64,000 nt of DNA from Streptomyces sp. NBC_01142 (GCF_026341125.1 NZ_JAPEOR010000003.1:682001-746000); one strand, 5' to 3'; shown: positions 34,843-42,944, numbered from the stretch's first letter. Notes: generated by a model not told the origin, from the sequence alone. Program-made: numbers and translations.

Positions 34843-36345
34843 ATGACTGATGTACGCAGCAGTACGGTCGACGGGATGGTGCGACGCACTGCCCGGCGGG
34901 TACCGGAGCGCACAGCTGTCCGGTACCGGGAGCGCTCCTGGACCTATGCGGAACTCGACGAGGCCGTGTCGGCTGCGGCCACCGTGCTGCACACACACGA
35001 TCTTCGGCCGGGAGACCGGGTGGCGTCCTACGGCCACAACTCGGACGCGTATCTGATCGGCTTCCTCGCCTGCGCGCGCGCCGGCCTGGTCCATGTTCCC
35101 GTCAACCACAACCTCACGGGTGAGGACCTGGCGTACATCCTCGGACAGTCGGGCAGCACGCTGGTGCTGACCGACCCCGATCTGCACGAGCGTGTGCCCG
35201 ACACCTATGACGTACAGCTGCTGCGCGACGACGAGGACTCGCTGCTGGCGCGGATCGGGACGGCGCGCCCCTTCGAGACCACCACCGCAAGGCAGTCCGA
35301 AGACCTGGTCCAGCTGCTCTACACATCGGGCACCACAGCTCTGCCCAAGGGCGCGATGATGACCCACCGCGCGCTCGTCCACGAGTACGTCAGTGCCATC
35401 GCCGCACTCGACCTGCGCGAGACCGACCGGCCCGTCCACTCGCTGCCGCTCTACCACTCCGCCCAGATGCATGTCTTTCTGCTCCCGTACCTCGCGGTCG
35501 GCGCGGAGAACACCATCCTGGACGCCCCGGACGCGGCGCAGATCTTCGACCTCGTCGAAGCGGGGTGCGCCGACAGCCTGTTCGCGCCGCCCACCGTGTG
35601 GATCGGGCTCTCCCACCACCCGGACTTCGCCGGCCGCGACCTCGGCGCGCTCCGCAAGGCGTACTACGGCGCGTCGATCATGCCCGTGCCCGTCCTCGAA
35701 AGACTCCGCGAGCACCTGCCGGGACTCGGCTTCTACAACTGCTTCGGGCAGAGCGAGATCGGCCCGCTCGCCACCGTCCTCGGACCCGACGAGCACGAAG
35801 GCCGGATGGACTCCTGCGGCCGGCCCGTCCTCTTCGTCGAGGCGAAGGTCGTCGACGACAGCGGGAAGGAGGTCGCGGACGGCACGGCCGGCGAGGTCGT
35901 CTACCGTTCCCCGCAGCTCTGCGAGGGCTACTGGGACAAGCCGGAGGAGACCGAAGAGGCCTTCCGTGACGGCTGGTTCCACTCCGGCGACCTCGCCGTC
36001 CGCGATGCGGAGGGGTACTTCACCGTCGTCGACCGCGTGAAGGACGTCATCAACTCCGGGGGAGTGCTGGTCGCTTCACGTCAGGTCGAGGACGCGCTCT
36101 ACACCCACCCCGCCGTCGCCGAGACCGCCGTCATCGGCCTGCCCGACGCCCGCTGGATCGAGGCCGTCACCGCCGTCGTCGTCGCCCGTGGCGAGGTGAC
36201 GGAGGCCGAGCTGATCGCCCACACGCGCGAGAAGCTCGCCCACTTCAAGGCCCCGAAGAGGGTCCTGTTCGTGGACGAGCTGCCGCGCAACGCCAGCGGC
36301 AAGATCCTCAAGCGTGAGCTGCGCGGCCGGTTCACTTCTCCCTGA
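34843..36345 (+). CDS. Acyl-CoA synthetase (fatty-acyl-CoA ligase, ANL superfamily)
   Basis: The 500-residue protein has LLYTSGTTALPKGAMMTHRA (about residues 157-176), YNCFGQSEIGPLA near 300, WFHSGDLAVRDAEGYFTVVD near 382, and the terminal lysine in NASGKILKRELRGRF. It ligates CoA to a free fatty or other carboxylic acid via an acyl-adenylate. It is divergent from the penicillin acylase, with 127 nt between starts, and its 3' end overlaps the convergent paaK gene by 14 nt. No operator is evident upstream. Its chain-length preference is unknown. Confidence 0.88.
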   Translation: MTDVRSSTVDGMVRRTARRVPERTAVRYRERSWTYAELDEAVSAAATVLHTHDLRPGDRVASYGHNSDAYLIGFLACARAGLVHVPVNHNLTGEDLAYILGQSGSTLVLTDPDLHERVPDTYDVQLLRDDEDSLLARIGTARPFETTTARQSEDLVQLLYTSGTTALPKGAMMTHRALVHEYVSAIAALDLRETDRPVHSLPLYHSAQMHVFLLPYLAVGAENTILDAPDAAQIFDLVEAGCADSLFAPPTVWIGLSHHPDFAGRDLGALRKAYYGASIMPVPVLERLREHLPGLGFYNCFGQSEIGPLATVLGPDEHEGRMDSCGRPVLFVEAKVVDDSGKEVADGTAGEVVYRSPQLCEGYWDKPEETEEAFRDGWFHSGDLAVRDAEGYFTVVDRVKDVINSGGVLVASRQVEDALYTHPAVAETAVIGLPDARWIEAVTAVVVARGEVTEAELIAHTREKLAHFKAPKRVLFVDELPRNASGKILKRELRGRFTSP

Positions 36346-37618
36346 GGTCCACGATCCGCTTGATCTTGCCCACCGACCGCTCGAGCGTCTCGGGGTCGAC
36401 CACCTCCACCGCGACCGACACCCCGATCCCGTCCTTGACGGCTGCCGCGATCGCCCGCGCGGCCGCCTCCCGCTGATCAGGGGTGGCCTGCGCCCGCGCC
36501 TCGGCCCGTACGGTCAGCGCGTCCAGGCGGCCCTCACGCGTCAGCCGCAGCTGGAAGTGCGGGGCGACATGCGGCGTACGCAGCACGATCTCCTCGATCT
36601 GGGTGGGAAAGAGATTCACCCCGCGCAGGATCACCATGTCGTCGCTGCGGCCGGTGACTTTCTCCATCCGCCGGAACACCCGGGCCGTACCCGGCAGCAG
36701 CCGCGTCAGGTCCCGCGTCCGGTACCGGATCACGGGCATGGCCTCCTTGGTGAGCGAGGTGAAGACCAGCTCGCCGGACTCCCCGTCCGGCAGTACCTCG
36801 CCGGTGAACGGATCGACGACCTCCGGATAAAAATGGTCCTCCCAGATGTGCAGCCCGTCCTTGGTCTCCACACACTCCTGCGCCACCCCCGGGCCGATCA
36901 CCTCCGACAGCCCGTATATGTCGACGGCGTCGATCGCGAACCGCTCCTCGATCTCGCGGCGCATCTCCTCCGTCCACGGCTCCGCCCCGAAGATTCCGAC
37001 CTTGAGGGAGGTCGTACGCGGATCGACACCCTGCCGCTCGAACTCGTCGAGCAGCGTGAGCATGTACGAAGGCGTCACCATGATGATCTCGGGCCGGAAG
37101 TCCTGGATCAGCTGCACCTGGCGGGCGGTCATGCCGCCGGAGGCGGGGATGACCGTGCAGCCGAGCCGCTCAGCGCCGTAGTGCGCGCCGAGGCCGCCGG
37201 TGAACAGCCCGTATCCGTACGCCACATGGACCTTGTGGCCGGGGCGCCCGCCGGCCGCGCGGATCGAGCGGGCCACCACGTCCGCCCAGGTGTCCAGATC
37301 GCGCTCGGTGTAGCCGACGACCGTGGGACGCCCGGTCGTCCCGCTGGAGGCATGGATCCGGCGCACCTGGGACTGCTTCACCGCGAACATCCCGAATGGG
37401 TAGTGGTCCCGCAGATCGGTCTTGGCGGTGAAGGGGAAGCGGGCGAGATCGGCGAGCGTACGGCAGTCCTCCGGGCGCAGCTCCGCCTTGTCGAAGGCCT
37501 CCCGGTAGAAGCCGACGTTGTCGTACGCATGGCGCAAGGTCGCCCGCAGCCGTTCGAGCTGCAGCGCTTCGAGCTCCTCGCGACTGAGCCGCTCCGCCGC
37601 GTCCAGCAGGTCCGTCAT
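36332..37618 (-). CDS. paaK: Phenylacetate--CoA ligase
   Basis: The 428-residue protein fits PaaK in length and motifs: RIHASSGTTGRPTVVGYTE (about residues 89-107), the long-conserved QDFRPEIIMVTPSYMLTL, EPWTEEMRREIEERF, YGLSEVIGPGVAQEC, and the C-terminal IVLRTPHVAPHFQL and SVGKIKRIVDLREK. It converts phenylacetate, CoA and ATP to phenylacetyl-CoA in the cytosol, the entry step of the paa pathway. No other paa gene is in the window. A 20-bp palindrome lies 26 nt upstream of the ATG. Confidence 0.93.
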   Translation of the reverse strand: MTDLLDAAERLSREELEALQLERLRATLRHAYDNVGFYREAFDKAELRPEDCRTLADLARFPFTAKTDLRDHYPFGMFAVKQSQVRRIHASSGTTGRPTVVGYTERDLDTWADVVARSIRAAGGRPGHKVHVAYGYGLFTGGLGAHYGAERLGCTVIPASGGMTARQVQLIQDFRPEIIMVTPSYMLTLLDEFERQGVDPRTTSLKVGIFGAEPWTEEMRREIEERFAIDAVDIYGLSEVIGPGVAQECVETKDGLHIWEDHFYPEVVDPFTGEVLPDGESGELVFTSLTKEAMPVIRYRTRDLTRLLPGTARVFRRMEKVTGRSDDMVILRGVNLFPTQIEEIVLRTPHVAPHFQLRLTREGRLDALTVRAEARAQATPDQREAAARAIAAAVKDGIGVSVAVEVVDPETLERSVGKIKRIVDLREK

Positions 37619-37643
37619 TCGGAATACTCCCGTCCCAAACCGG

Positions 37644-37663
37644 ACGACCGATCATTCGGTCGT
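37644..37663 (-). promoter_or_regulatory. TetR/PaaR-type operator upstream of paaK
   Basis: ACGACCGATCATTCGGTCGT has perfect 7-bp arms (ACGACCG / CGGTCGT) around a 6-nt centre. It lies 26-45 nt upstream of the paaK start. The ACCGA..CGGT core is like operators of TetR-family PaaR regulators of phenylacetate genes. No regulator gene is adjacent. Confidence 0.6.
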
Positions 37664-37760
37664 GCTGTTCAGGATCAGTAATCCAGTCCGCGCAGCCAGC
37701 AGTCAAGGCATCGGCAGGGTCTTCGGCGCACTGGTGGCGCTGCTGGTGCCGGCCGGCGGA

Positions 37761-37874
37761 CTCGACGGCATTCCGACGCCCGAGCGGACCGGCGAGCTGA
37801 CCGCCCTGCTCCCGGGCGGCGAGCTGGTGGTCCAGCCAGGCGGTTTCCCCTGGCTCGATGCTCCGGACCGGTAA
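37761..37874 (+). pseudogene. Remnant of an alpha/beta-hydrolase C-terminus
   Basis: The plus strand reads GIPTPERTGELTALLPGGEL followed by VVQPGGFPWLDAPDR and stop. This matches the last strand and helix of alpha/beta hydrolases, where the catalytic histidine sits in a PGxGHFPWLD-type motif. Here two residues including the histidine are missing. Only ~38 codons remain and there is no start, so this is a deletion relic between paaK and the VOC gene. Confidence 0.55.
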
Positions 37875-37949
37875 CCGGTACGTCCGGACTGGTACGTACG
37901 GACGGTTGTCGCGTTCTTGTCCTGGTGAGCCATGCGTGCGGGGGGGAAT

Positions 37950-37979
37950 GATTGCGGATAGAAGTTGAATCCCGCAATC
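37950..37979 (+). promoter_or_regulatory. Imperfect inverted repeat upstream of the VOC gene
   Basis: GATTGCGGAT and ATCCCGCAATC are complementary apart from one unpaired G, with a 9-nt spacer. The repeat ends 20 nt before the VOC protein start, overlapping the likely promoter or leader. It may be an operator or a 5' hairpin. Confidence 0.45.
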
Positions 37980-37999
37980 AACCGCTGAGGAGACCCCCG

Positions 38000-38536
38000 A
38001 TGCCCCAGCCCGAGGGCGCCGCGCTCGACGCCGTACTCGCCCGCAGGGAGGAGCTGCGGCGACGCTATCTCCGCCCGCGGGCGGACCGGCCCCCGACCAC
38101 GGCCGACGGCATCCACCATGTGGCCTTCATCTGCCGCGACGTGGAAGAGACGATCCGCTTCTACCAGGAGTTGCTGGGCTTCCCACTGGTCGAGCTCGTG
38201 GAGAACCGCGACTATCGCGGCTCCACCCACTTCTTCTTCGACATCGGTCACGGAAATCTGCTGGGTTTCTTCGACTTCCCCGGCCACGACCACCCACCCA
38301 TCGAGGAGACGATCGGCGGGGTGCAGCATCTCGCGCTGTCGGTGCGCGCGGCGGAGTACGACGCGGCGCGCAAGGCGCTGGACGAGGCAGGCATGGAATA
38401 CCTGGGCCCGGACCGGGGGATCGAGGACAGCCTCTACATCCGGGATCCCAACGGCGTTCCGCTGGAGCTCTACCGCGAGCGGCTCGGGATTTTCAACGGC
38501 GAGCGGCTCCTTGGTCCGGTCGACGGTGAGGCCTGA
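38000..38536 (+). CDS. VOC (glyoxalase/extradiol dioxygenase fold) protein
   Basis: The 178-residue protein has a short helical N-terminus, then one VOC unit made of two beta-alpha-beta-beta-beta modules: IHHVAFICRDVEETIRFYQE (about residues 38-57) and VQHLALSVRAAEYDAARKAL (about 110-129). It ends YIRDPNGVPLELYRERLG. Metal ligands fit His in IHHVAF, His in VQHLAL and Glu in LELY. The exact reaction is unknown. GAGGAG precedes the ATG by about 7 nt. It is alone between the paaK side and the stress-signalling block. Confidence 0.82.
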   Translation: MPQPEGAALDAVLARREELRRRYLRPRADRPPTTADGIHHVAFICRDVEETIRFYQELLGFPLVELVENRDYRGSTHFFFDIGHGNLLGFFDFPGHDHPPIEETIGGVQHLALSVRAAEYDAARKALDEAGMEYLGPDRGIEDSLYIRDPNGVPLELYRERLGIFNGERLLGPVDGEA

Positions 38537-38547
38537 GGCCTCAGGCC
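38530..38547 (+). terminator. 18-bp perfect palindrome at the VOC stop codon
   Basis: GGCCTGAGGCCTCAGGCC is fully self-complementary and spans the TGA of the VOC gene. As RNA it could fold only into a short-loop hairpin, so it may serve as a weak terminator or a protein-binding site. Confidence 0.4.
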
Positions 38548-38761
38548 GGGGCGAGAACCGAAAGCCGCCGGCGAAGGACGCTCCCTCCATGAGGGCGGAC
38601 GATGTGCTCCCCACCGAGGACGGGAAGGCGACTTTCGAGCACTGTGAATGCGGAACGTTCAGAATGAAGGCCGCTGCGGCCGGAGGCTTCCGGAGTGCCG
38701 TACCCGCTTCGGGTGTGAAGGAATTTCCTCAGGGCACACGAGGTCCTGGAGGTTGATAACT

Positions 38762-38932
38762 ATGGTTCCCCTGCTGGTAGTTCTACTGCTTGCCCTGATC
38801 CTTTTCGGTGCGGGATTCGCACTCAAGGCGCTGTGGTGGATCGCGATCATTGTCCTCGTCGTTTGGGCGCTCGGGTTTGTCGTGCGTCCGGCTGCCACCG
38901 GCGGCCGACGCGGACGCTGGTACCGCTGGTAA
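38762..38932 (+). CDS. Small hydrophobic membrane protein (56 residues)
   Basis: The protein has two adjacent hydrophobic segments, MVPLLVVLLLALILFGAGFA and LWWIAIIVLVVWALGFVV, then an arginine-rich tail ending GRRGRWYRW. It is an inner-membrane miniprotein of the type often annotated 'hydrophobic protein' in Streptomyces and often stress-induced. GGAGG lies 9 nt before the ATG. A strong hairpin follows, then the SigB-type sigma factor gene. Function unknown. Confidence 0.72.
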   Translation: MVPLLVVLLLALILFGAGFALKALWWIAIIVLVVWALGFVVRPAATGGRRGRWYRW

Positions 38933-38955
38933 GCGCCGCACTCAGCAGCCCATGG

Positions 38956-38995
38956 GCGGGTGGGGCCCCGACAGACCGGTCGGGGCCCCACCCGC
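38956..38995 (+). terminator. Strong terminator hairpin, 17-bp perfect stem
   Basis: GCGGGTGGGGCCCCGAC and GTCGGGGCCCCACCCGC pair exactly around a 6-nt loop (AGACCG), 23 nt after the stop of the small membrane protein. The lack of a U-tract is usual in this genus. It separates that gene from the sigma factor gene. Confidence 0.85.
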
Positions 38996-39142
38996 ATTCC
39001 GCGTCCATGACCTGCGGAATCAACAGCCCCTCCAGCACGGCACTCATTCCGGCCACGCAAGAGATCTCTGCCGACAGGTGCGTATGCGGGTGCCGAGCGG
39101 GCATGCGAGACGACAACAGTCCCCAACCTCAAGGGTGATGAC

Positions 39143-40045
39143 GTGAAAACGTCCACGCAGTCCGCAGAAACGTCCGTACAGCAGACGGCTGTGGGGCCGT
39201 CAGCGCAAGCCGACGCGTACAGCGGTGACCTGCCCTGGATCGAGGACGCGGCGAAGGTTGCACCGAAAGACGCACGTGCCCTGTCGAAAGTGTTCTTCGA
39301 TCAGCTCCAGGTACTGGAAGAGGGCACGCACGAATACCAGTACGCGCGCAACACCCTCATCGAAATGAATATTTCCCTGGTCCATTTCGCCGCCGGCCGC
39401 TTCCGCAACAGGGGCAGCGGCGAGATGGAGGACATTGTTCAGGTCGGCACTATCGGGCTGATCAAAGCGATCGACAGGTTCGATCTGACACGCGAGGTCG
39501 AGTTCACCTCGTTCGCCATCCCGTACATCGTCGGGGAGATCAAGCGCTTCTTCCGTGACACCAGTTGGGCCGTACACGTACCGCGCCGTCTCCAGGAACT
39601 CCGGATCGAACTCACCAAGGCCAGGGAGCAGCTGGCCTCCGGCCTCGACCGTGACCCGACCACCGCCGAGCTGGCCGAACATCTGCAGCTGAGCGAGGAA
39701 GAGGTCAACGACGGTCTGGTCGCCGCCAACGGCTATACCGCCGGCTCCCTCGACCTGTCCCACGACGGCGGGGACGAGGGTGCGATGAACAGCAGCGGGC
39801 GCAGCTTCGCCGACACCCTCGGCACATGCGACCCGGCCATGGAACTCGTCGAAGACTTCCATTCTCTTGCCCCGCTCCTCGGTCGGCTCGACGACCGCGA
39901 ACGCCGCATCGTCGAAATGCGGTTCGGTCAGGAAATGACCCAGTCCCAGATCGGCGAGGAGCTCGGTGTCTCCCAGATGCACGTCTCACGCCTGCTCTCC
40001 CGCACCCTGAACACCCTCCGCGCCGGCCTGCTGGCCGAGGAGTAG
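39143..40045 (+). CDS. RNA polymerase sigma factor, SigB/SigF subfamily
   Basis: The 300-residue protein starts at GTG 39143. After a ~35-residue polar extension it has sigma regions 2-4: IVQVGTIGLIKAIDRFD and EFTSFAIPYIVGEIKRFFRD (region 2, about residues 90-138), VHVPRRLQELRIELTKA (region 3), and RRIVEMRFGQEMTQSQIGEE then LGVSQMHVSRLLSRTL (region 4, about 253-290). These are general-stress sigma factors in Gram-positives, held by HATPase anti-sigma factors. An HATPase gene follows after 83 nt, a broken STAS gene lies beyond it, and four signalling genes follow, so the block is a partner-switching locus. Confidence 0.92.
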   Translation: MKTSTQSAETSVQQTAVGPSAQADAYSGDLPWIEDAAKVAPKDARALSKVFFDQLQVLEEGTHEYQYARNTLIEMNISLVHFAAGRFRNRGSGEMEDIVQVGTIGLIKAIDRFDLTREVEFTSFAIPYIVGEIKRFFRDTSWAVHVPRRLQELRIELTKAREQLASGLDRDPTTAELAEHLQLSEEEVNDGLVAANGYTAGSLDLSHDGGDEGAMNSSGRSFADTLGTCDPAMELVEDFHSLAPLLGRLDDRERRIVEMRFGQEMTQSQIGEELGVSQMHVSRLLSRTLNTLRAGLLAEE

Positions 40046-40128
40046 TCCCGGACCTGTGAAATCGCCTGCCCGGTGAGGTGTCCAGCAGGCTCAGGGGGGG
40101 AGTACCGCGACCGATCGAGGTGAGCCAT

Positions 40129-40539
40129 ATGCGCGACCTGAACGCGACCCGCAACCATGCGCGCCGACAGGTGCGGTTCACCTCTCGGCCACAGTGTGCC
40201 GCAGAGGCGCGCGACGCGGCCGCCGCCTTCCTCGCCGGGCTCCACCCCACGCCGTCCCCGCACACCAGGCAGGACCTGATCCTCGTCGTGTCCGAACTTG
40301 TCACCAACGCCATGAGGCACGCAGGCGCCGTGAGTGGCATGAGTCTCGTGGCGGAGCGTCGGGTGCTTCAGGTCCGGGTGGAAGACCCCGGCCCCGCCCG
40401 CCCCCAGGGCCGCAGTCCCGATCTGACCGGCCGCAGGGGCGGGTTCGGCTGGCCCATGATCCAGCGCCTGGCCCGGGCCGTGGCCGTACGCCCCAAGCCC
40501 GACGGCGGGAAGACCGTCCTCGTCACTCTGGCGCGCTGA
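40129..40539 (+). CDS. HATPase-domain anti-sigma-factor-like kinase (RsbW type)
   Basis: ATG at 40129 is chosen because GAGGTGA lies close upstream, giving 136 residues. It carries the GHKL N box LILVVSELVTNAMRHAG (about residues 50-66), the VEDPGPARP G1-like motif and a final GGKTVLVTLAR strand. Such small ATPases bind a SigB-type sigma factor and phosphorylate STAS antagonists. The glycine-rich lid region (GRRGGFGWPMIQRLAR) is present. Its position directly after the sigma factor gene suggests that they are partners. The expected STAS partner gene next door is frameshifted. Confidence 0.87.
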   Translation: MRDLNATRNHARRQVRFTSRPQCAAEARDAAAAFLAGLHPTPSPHTRQDLILVVSELVTNAMRHAGAVSGMSLVAERRVLQVRVEDPGPARPQGRSPDLTGRRGGFGWPMIQRLARAVAVRPKPDGGKTVLVTLAR

Positions 40540-40561
40540 AGCAGGCAGGACCGGGGTGCGG

Positions 40562-40788
40562 TCATGTCGCAACGCCGGCACGCAGCCGGATGCCGGGCTG
40601 CGCCTGTGCCTCGAGCGGGAGGTTCACCGTGGTGGGGTCTGCGAAGGCCACGCCCCGGAAGTCGACCACGACCGCCCGTGCCCCCTTCGAGGTGCGGCCG
40701 TCACCGAGCAACTCGACGTTCCTGAGGTCCAGTTTCCCCTCACGATGAGGACCAACACGCTCCGGTCGTGCCGTGCGGCGATGCGCAT
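40562..40788 (-). pseudogene. STAS-domain anti-anti-sigma factor with frameshift
   Basis: From ATG at 40788 the frame reads MRIAARHDRSVLVLIVRG. The homology then continues one frame over as KLDLRNVELLGDGRTSKGAR, then AVVVDFRGVAFADPTTVNLP and RLRAGVAT, stop at 40562. A single missing base in GTGAGGGGAAACTGG (near 40735) explains the shift. The normally phosphorylated serine position, in DS-S/T-V, reads DPTTVNL. The product would be short even when repaired. An intact version would sequester the anti-sigma ATPase; here it is probably lost. Confidence 0.65.
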
Positions 40789-40920
40789 CGTTTGACCTGT
40801 GCTGTGCCGTGGGTGCACGAGCCTTCGGCTGCTGCGGGGAACGGATTCCCCGCCATGGCGGACGGCGGGCATCCGCGGGTCCGGCTCACTGAACGGTACG
40901 GCTCCACGATAGAGGCGATA

Positions 40921-40936
40921 GTTGCCATTTGACAAC
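40921..40936 (-). promoter_or_regulatory. 16-bp imperfect palindrome, copy 1
   Basis: GTTGCCATTTGACAAC lies 132 nt upstream of the STAS remnant's start. It matches GTTGCCAGTTGGTAAC at 42929 in 13 of 16 positions. It may be the operator of the nearby MarR regulator. Confidence 0.45.
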
Positions 40937-41029
40937 ATTCTCAGATGGGCAACAATCTGTTCACGTCAGCCGCACACAACACAGTGGCGTCTGAGTCGAC
41001 TTACAGAAGCGGAGTGAGCCTCGATGACG

Positions 41030-41548
41030 CTATGCGACGCTCTCCGCGACAGGGCCGCTGCCGTGGTCTGTGGAGGGAGTTCCGCCCGCTCCGAGCTGGG
41101 TGGCGGCCGCCGCGTGAAACGCGGTGAGACCCTCCGCGAGCGCCTCGACCGCCGAAGGCTCCATCATTTCCAGTACGGCGGTGACCTCACGGGCCCGGAT
41201 GGCGCGGCACTCATCGAGCAGCGTCTGCCCCTGCTGGCTCAGCCGCAGCTCGACCTCGCGGCGGCTCGTCGGGCTGGGGCAGCGCTCCACGAGACCCATG
41301 GCTTCCATCCGGTCGCAGAGCCTGCTCACCGAGGGCGGACGCGAGCCGAGCGCTTCACCCAACGCGCGCAGGTTCGTCCCCTCACGCTTCTCGATGACGA
41401 GAAGGGCACGCAGCTGGGACGGCGAGACCGGGCCCGACGGCGCCGCTTCCTGGCCGCGTCCCCACAACACCTCGAGCAGCTCCGAGGCGGCGCAGGCGGC
41501 CTCGGACAACTGCTGATGGGGGCGGGGTCGACCGGTGAAGCGGGACAC
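41030..41548 (-). CDS. MarR-family transcriptional regulator
   Basis: The 172-residue protein has the MarR winged-helix layout. N-terminal helices lead to VSPSQLRALLVIEKREGTNL, the recognition helix RPPSVSRLCDRMEAMGLVER (about residues 70-89) and the wing SRREVELRLSQQG, followed by C-terminal dimerisation helices. The start is a GTG at 41548 with only a weak ribosome site. It is divergent from the PP2C gene at 41644 and convergent with nothing close. A 16-bp palindrome occurs downstream at 40921 and again at 42929, both plausible MarR targets. Ligand unknown. Confidence 0.85.
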   Translation of the reverse strand: MSRFTGRPRPHQQLSEAACAASELLEVLWGRGQEAAPSGPVSPSQLRALLVIEKREGTNLRALGEALGSRPPSVSRLCDRMEAMGLVERCPSPTSRREVELRLSQQGQTLLDECRAIRAREVTAVLEMMEPSAVEALAEGLTAFHAAAATQLGAGGTPSTDHGSGPVAESVA

Positions 41549-41643
41549 CCGTCCACTCTGTCACCCGGCAAGGGCTTCTGTCAGCCCGGCACCGCCACCG
41601 TCACCATCCCCGCACTTCCCGTACAAAGGATGCCTGAAAGACC

Positions 41644-42912
41644 GTGACCCAACGCGTGAATGTGGAACGAGCGGTGCGCGCAGCGGCGCCGTATGCCCTG
41701 GTGGACGCGATTCGCAGTCTGCTCACCGAATCACACGGGGCGACATACGTACAGCTCTTCCTCGCGGACTACGGGCTCTCGGTGCTCAACCCCCTTAGCT
41801 CCCTCGACCCGCTCGCCGATGCAGCGCAGCCGCGCTCGATCCACAACAGCCCGGAAGGGCGGGCCTTCGGCAGCCAGGAGCCGCGTGAGCAGCAGGTCCG
41901 CCTCGACGACGCCGTCGACCACCACCTCCCGGTGACCGTGCGCGGGGAGCGGCTCGGCATCCTGACGGTCCGGCTGCCCGGCGAAAGGTCCACTCCGGAG
42001 GCCGTCGACGATCTGACCCATGTGGCGGATCTGCTCGGTCACGAGATCCTCGTGGCCGAGCGGGACACCGATGTCTACCGGCGGGCCCGCCGGGTCAGCC
42101 GGCTCACCCTGGCAGCCGAAATGCAGTGGCAGCTGCTCCCGGCGCGGGCATGCACCGCCGCCGAGTACGCCCTCGGGGCCCAGCTCGAGTCGGCCTATGC
42201 CATCCACGGCGACAATTTCGACTGGGCGGCGGACTCCGAGCAGCTGACGCTCGCCGTCACCAACGGCATGGACGAGGGCATCCAGGCGTCCCTGCTCACC
42301 AGCCTCGCGGTCAACGCCCTGCGCAATGCCAGACGGGCCGGCATCGGCATCGCCGATCAGGCGGCCCTGGCCGACCAGGCCTTGTACGGGCAGTACCGGG
42401 GCGCGTCCTATGTATCCACTCTGCTGCTGCGCTTCGAACTCGCCACCGGCCGTGTCGAGGTGGTGGACGCGGGCTCTCCGCAGCTGTGGCTGCAACGAGG
42501 AAGAACAGTGGAGCGCATCGGCCTCACGGCCCAGTTCCCGCTGGGCATGTTCGAGGAGTCGCACTACACGGCACAGGAGTTCCAGGTTCTGCCCGGCGAC
42601 CGGCTGCTCTTTGTGAGCGACGGTGTCTACGATGCTGCCTCCCCGCTCGGTGAGGCGTACGGCGAGCGTGCCCTGGCCCGGGCAATCCATTCCACCAGTC
42701 TGCTTCCGGCGGCCACCGTGCCGCGCGCCGTACTGCGTGAACTCGCCGACTACCGGGAAGCGGAGACCACCGACGACGCACTGGTTCTGTGTCTCGACTG
42801 GTTCGGCCGACAGGACCCTCCCGGCCGACAGGACCCTCCCGGCCGGCGCGATCCTTCCGTCCGGCAGCACCCTTCCGGCAGGCCGGAGTCGAGCGCTGAC
42901 CTGGACGGGTAG
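41644..42912 (+). CDS. SpoIIE/PP2C-type phosphatase with GAF-like N-domain and altered metal site
   Basis: The 422-residue cytosolic protein has an N-terminal GAF-like domain (about residues 20-140), a linker helix ending AAEMQWQLLPARA, and a PP2C domain (about 165-385). The first acidic motif is HGDNFDWAAD and the last are FVSDGVYD and TTDDALVLCLDWF. The usual GDVxGHG motif reads VTNGMDEG, so one metal-ligand aspartate is asparagine. Activity may therefore differ or need another metal. A proline/arginine-rich 6-residue repeat forms the tail. It opens the signalling series that continues with genes at 43022, 44329 and 45948. Confidence 0.85.
   Translation: MTQRVNVERAVRAAAPYALVDAIRSLLTESHGATYVQLFLADYGLSVLNPLSSLDPLADAAQPRSIHNSPEGRAFGSQEPREQQVRLDDAVDHHLPVTVRGERLGILTVRLPGERSTPEAVDDLTHVADLLGHEILVAERDTDVYRRARRVSRLTLAAEMQWQLLPARACTAAEYALGAQLESAYAIHGDNFDWAADSEQLTLAVTNGMDEGIQASLLTSLAVNALRNARRAGIGIADQAALADQALYGQYRGASYVSTLLLRFELATGRVEVVDAGSPQLWLQRGRTVERIGLTAQFPLGMFEESHYTAQEFQVLPGDRLLFVSDGVYDAASPLGEAYGERALARAIHSTSLLPAATVPRAVLRELADYREAETTDDALVLCLDWFGRQDPPGRQDPPGRRDPSVRQHPSGRPESSADLDG
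42804..42893 (+). repeat. In-frame 18-bp tandem repeat in the phosphatase tail
   Basis: CGGCCGACAGGACCCTCC occurs twice exactly and then about three times in degenerate form. It encodes GRQDPP, GRQDPP, GRRDPS, VRQHPS and GRPESS. The exact copies suggest recent slippage and possible length variation between strains. Confidence 0.8.
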
Positions 42913-42928
42913 CTTCACCTGGTGAATC

Positions 42929-42944
42929 GTTGCCAGTTGGTAAC
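42929..42944 (+). promoter_or_regulatory. 16-bp imperfect palindrome, copy 2
   Basis: GTTGCCAGTTGGTAAC lies 78 nt before the response-regulator/phosphatase start and 16 nt after the previous stop. It shares 13 of 16 bases with the site at 40921. It may control the 43022-46397 operon. Confidence 0.45.
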
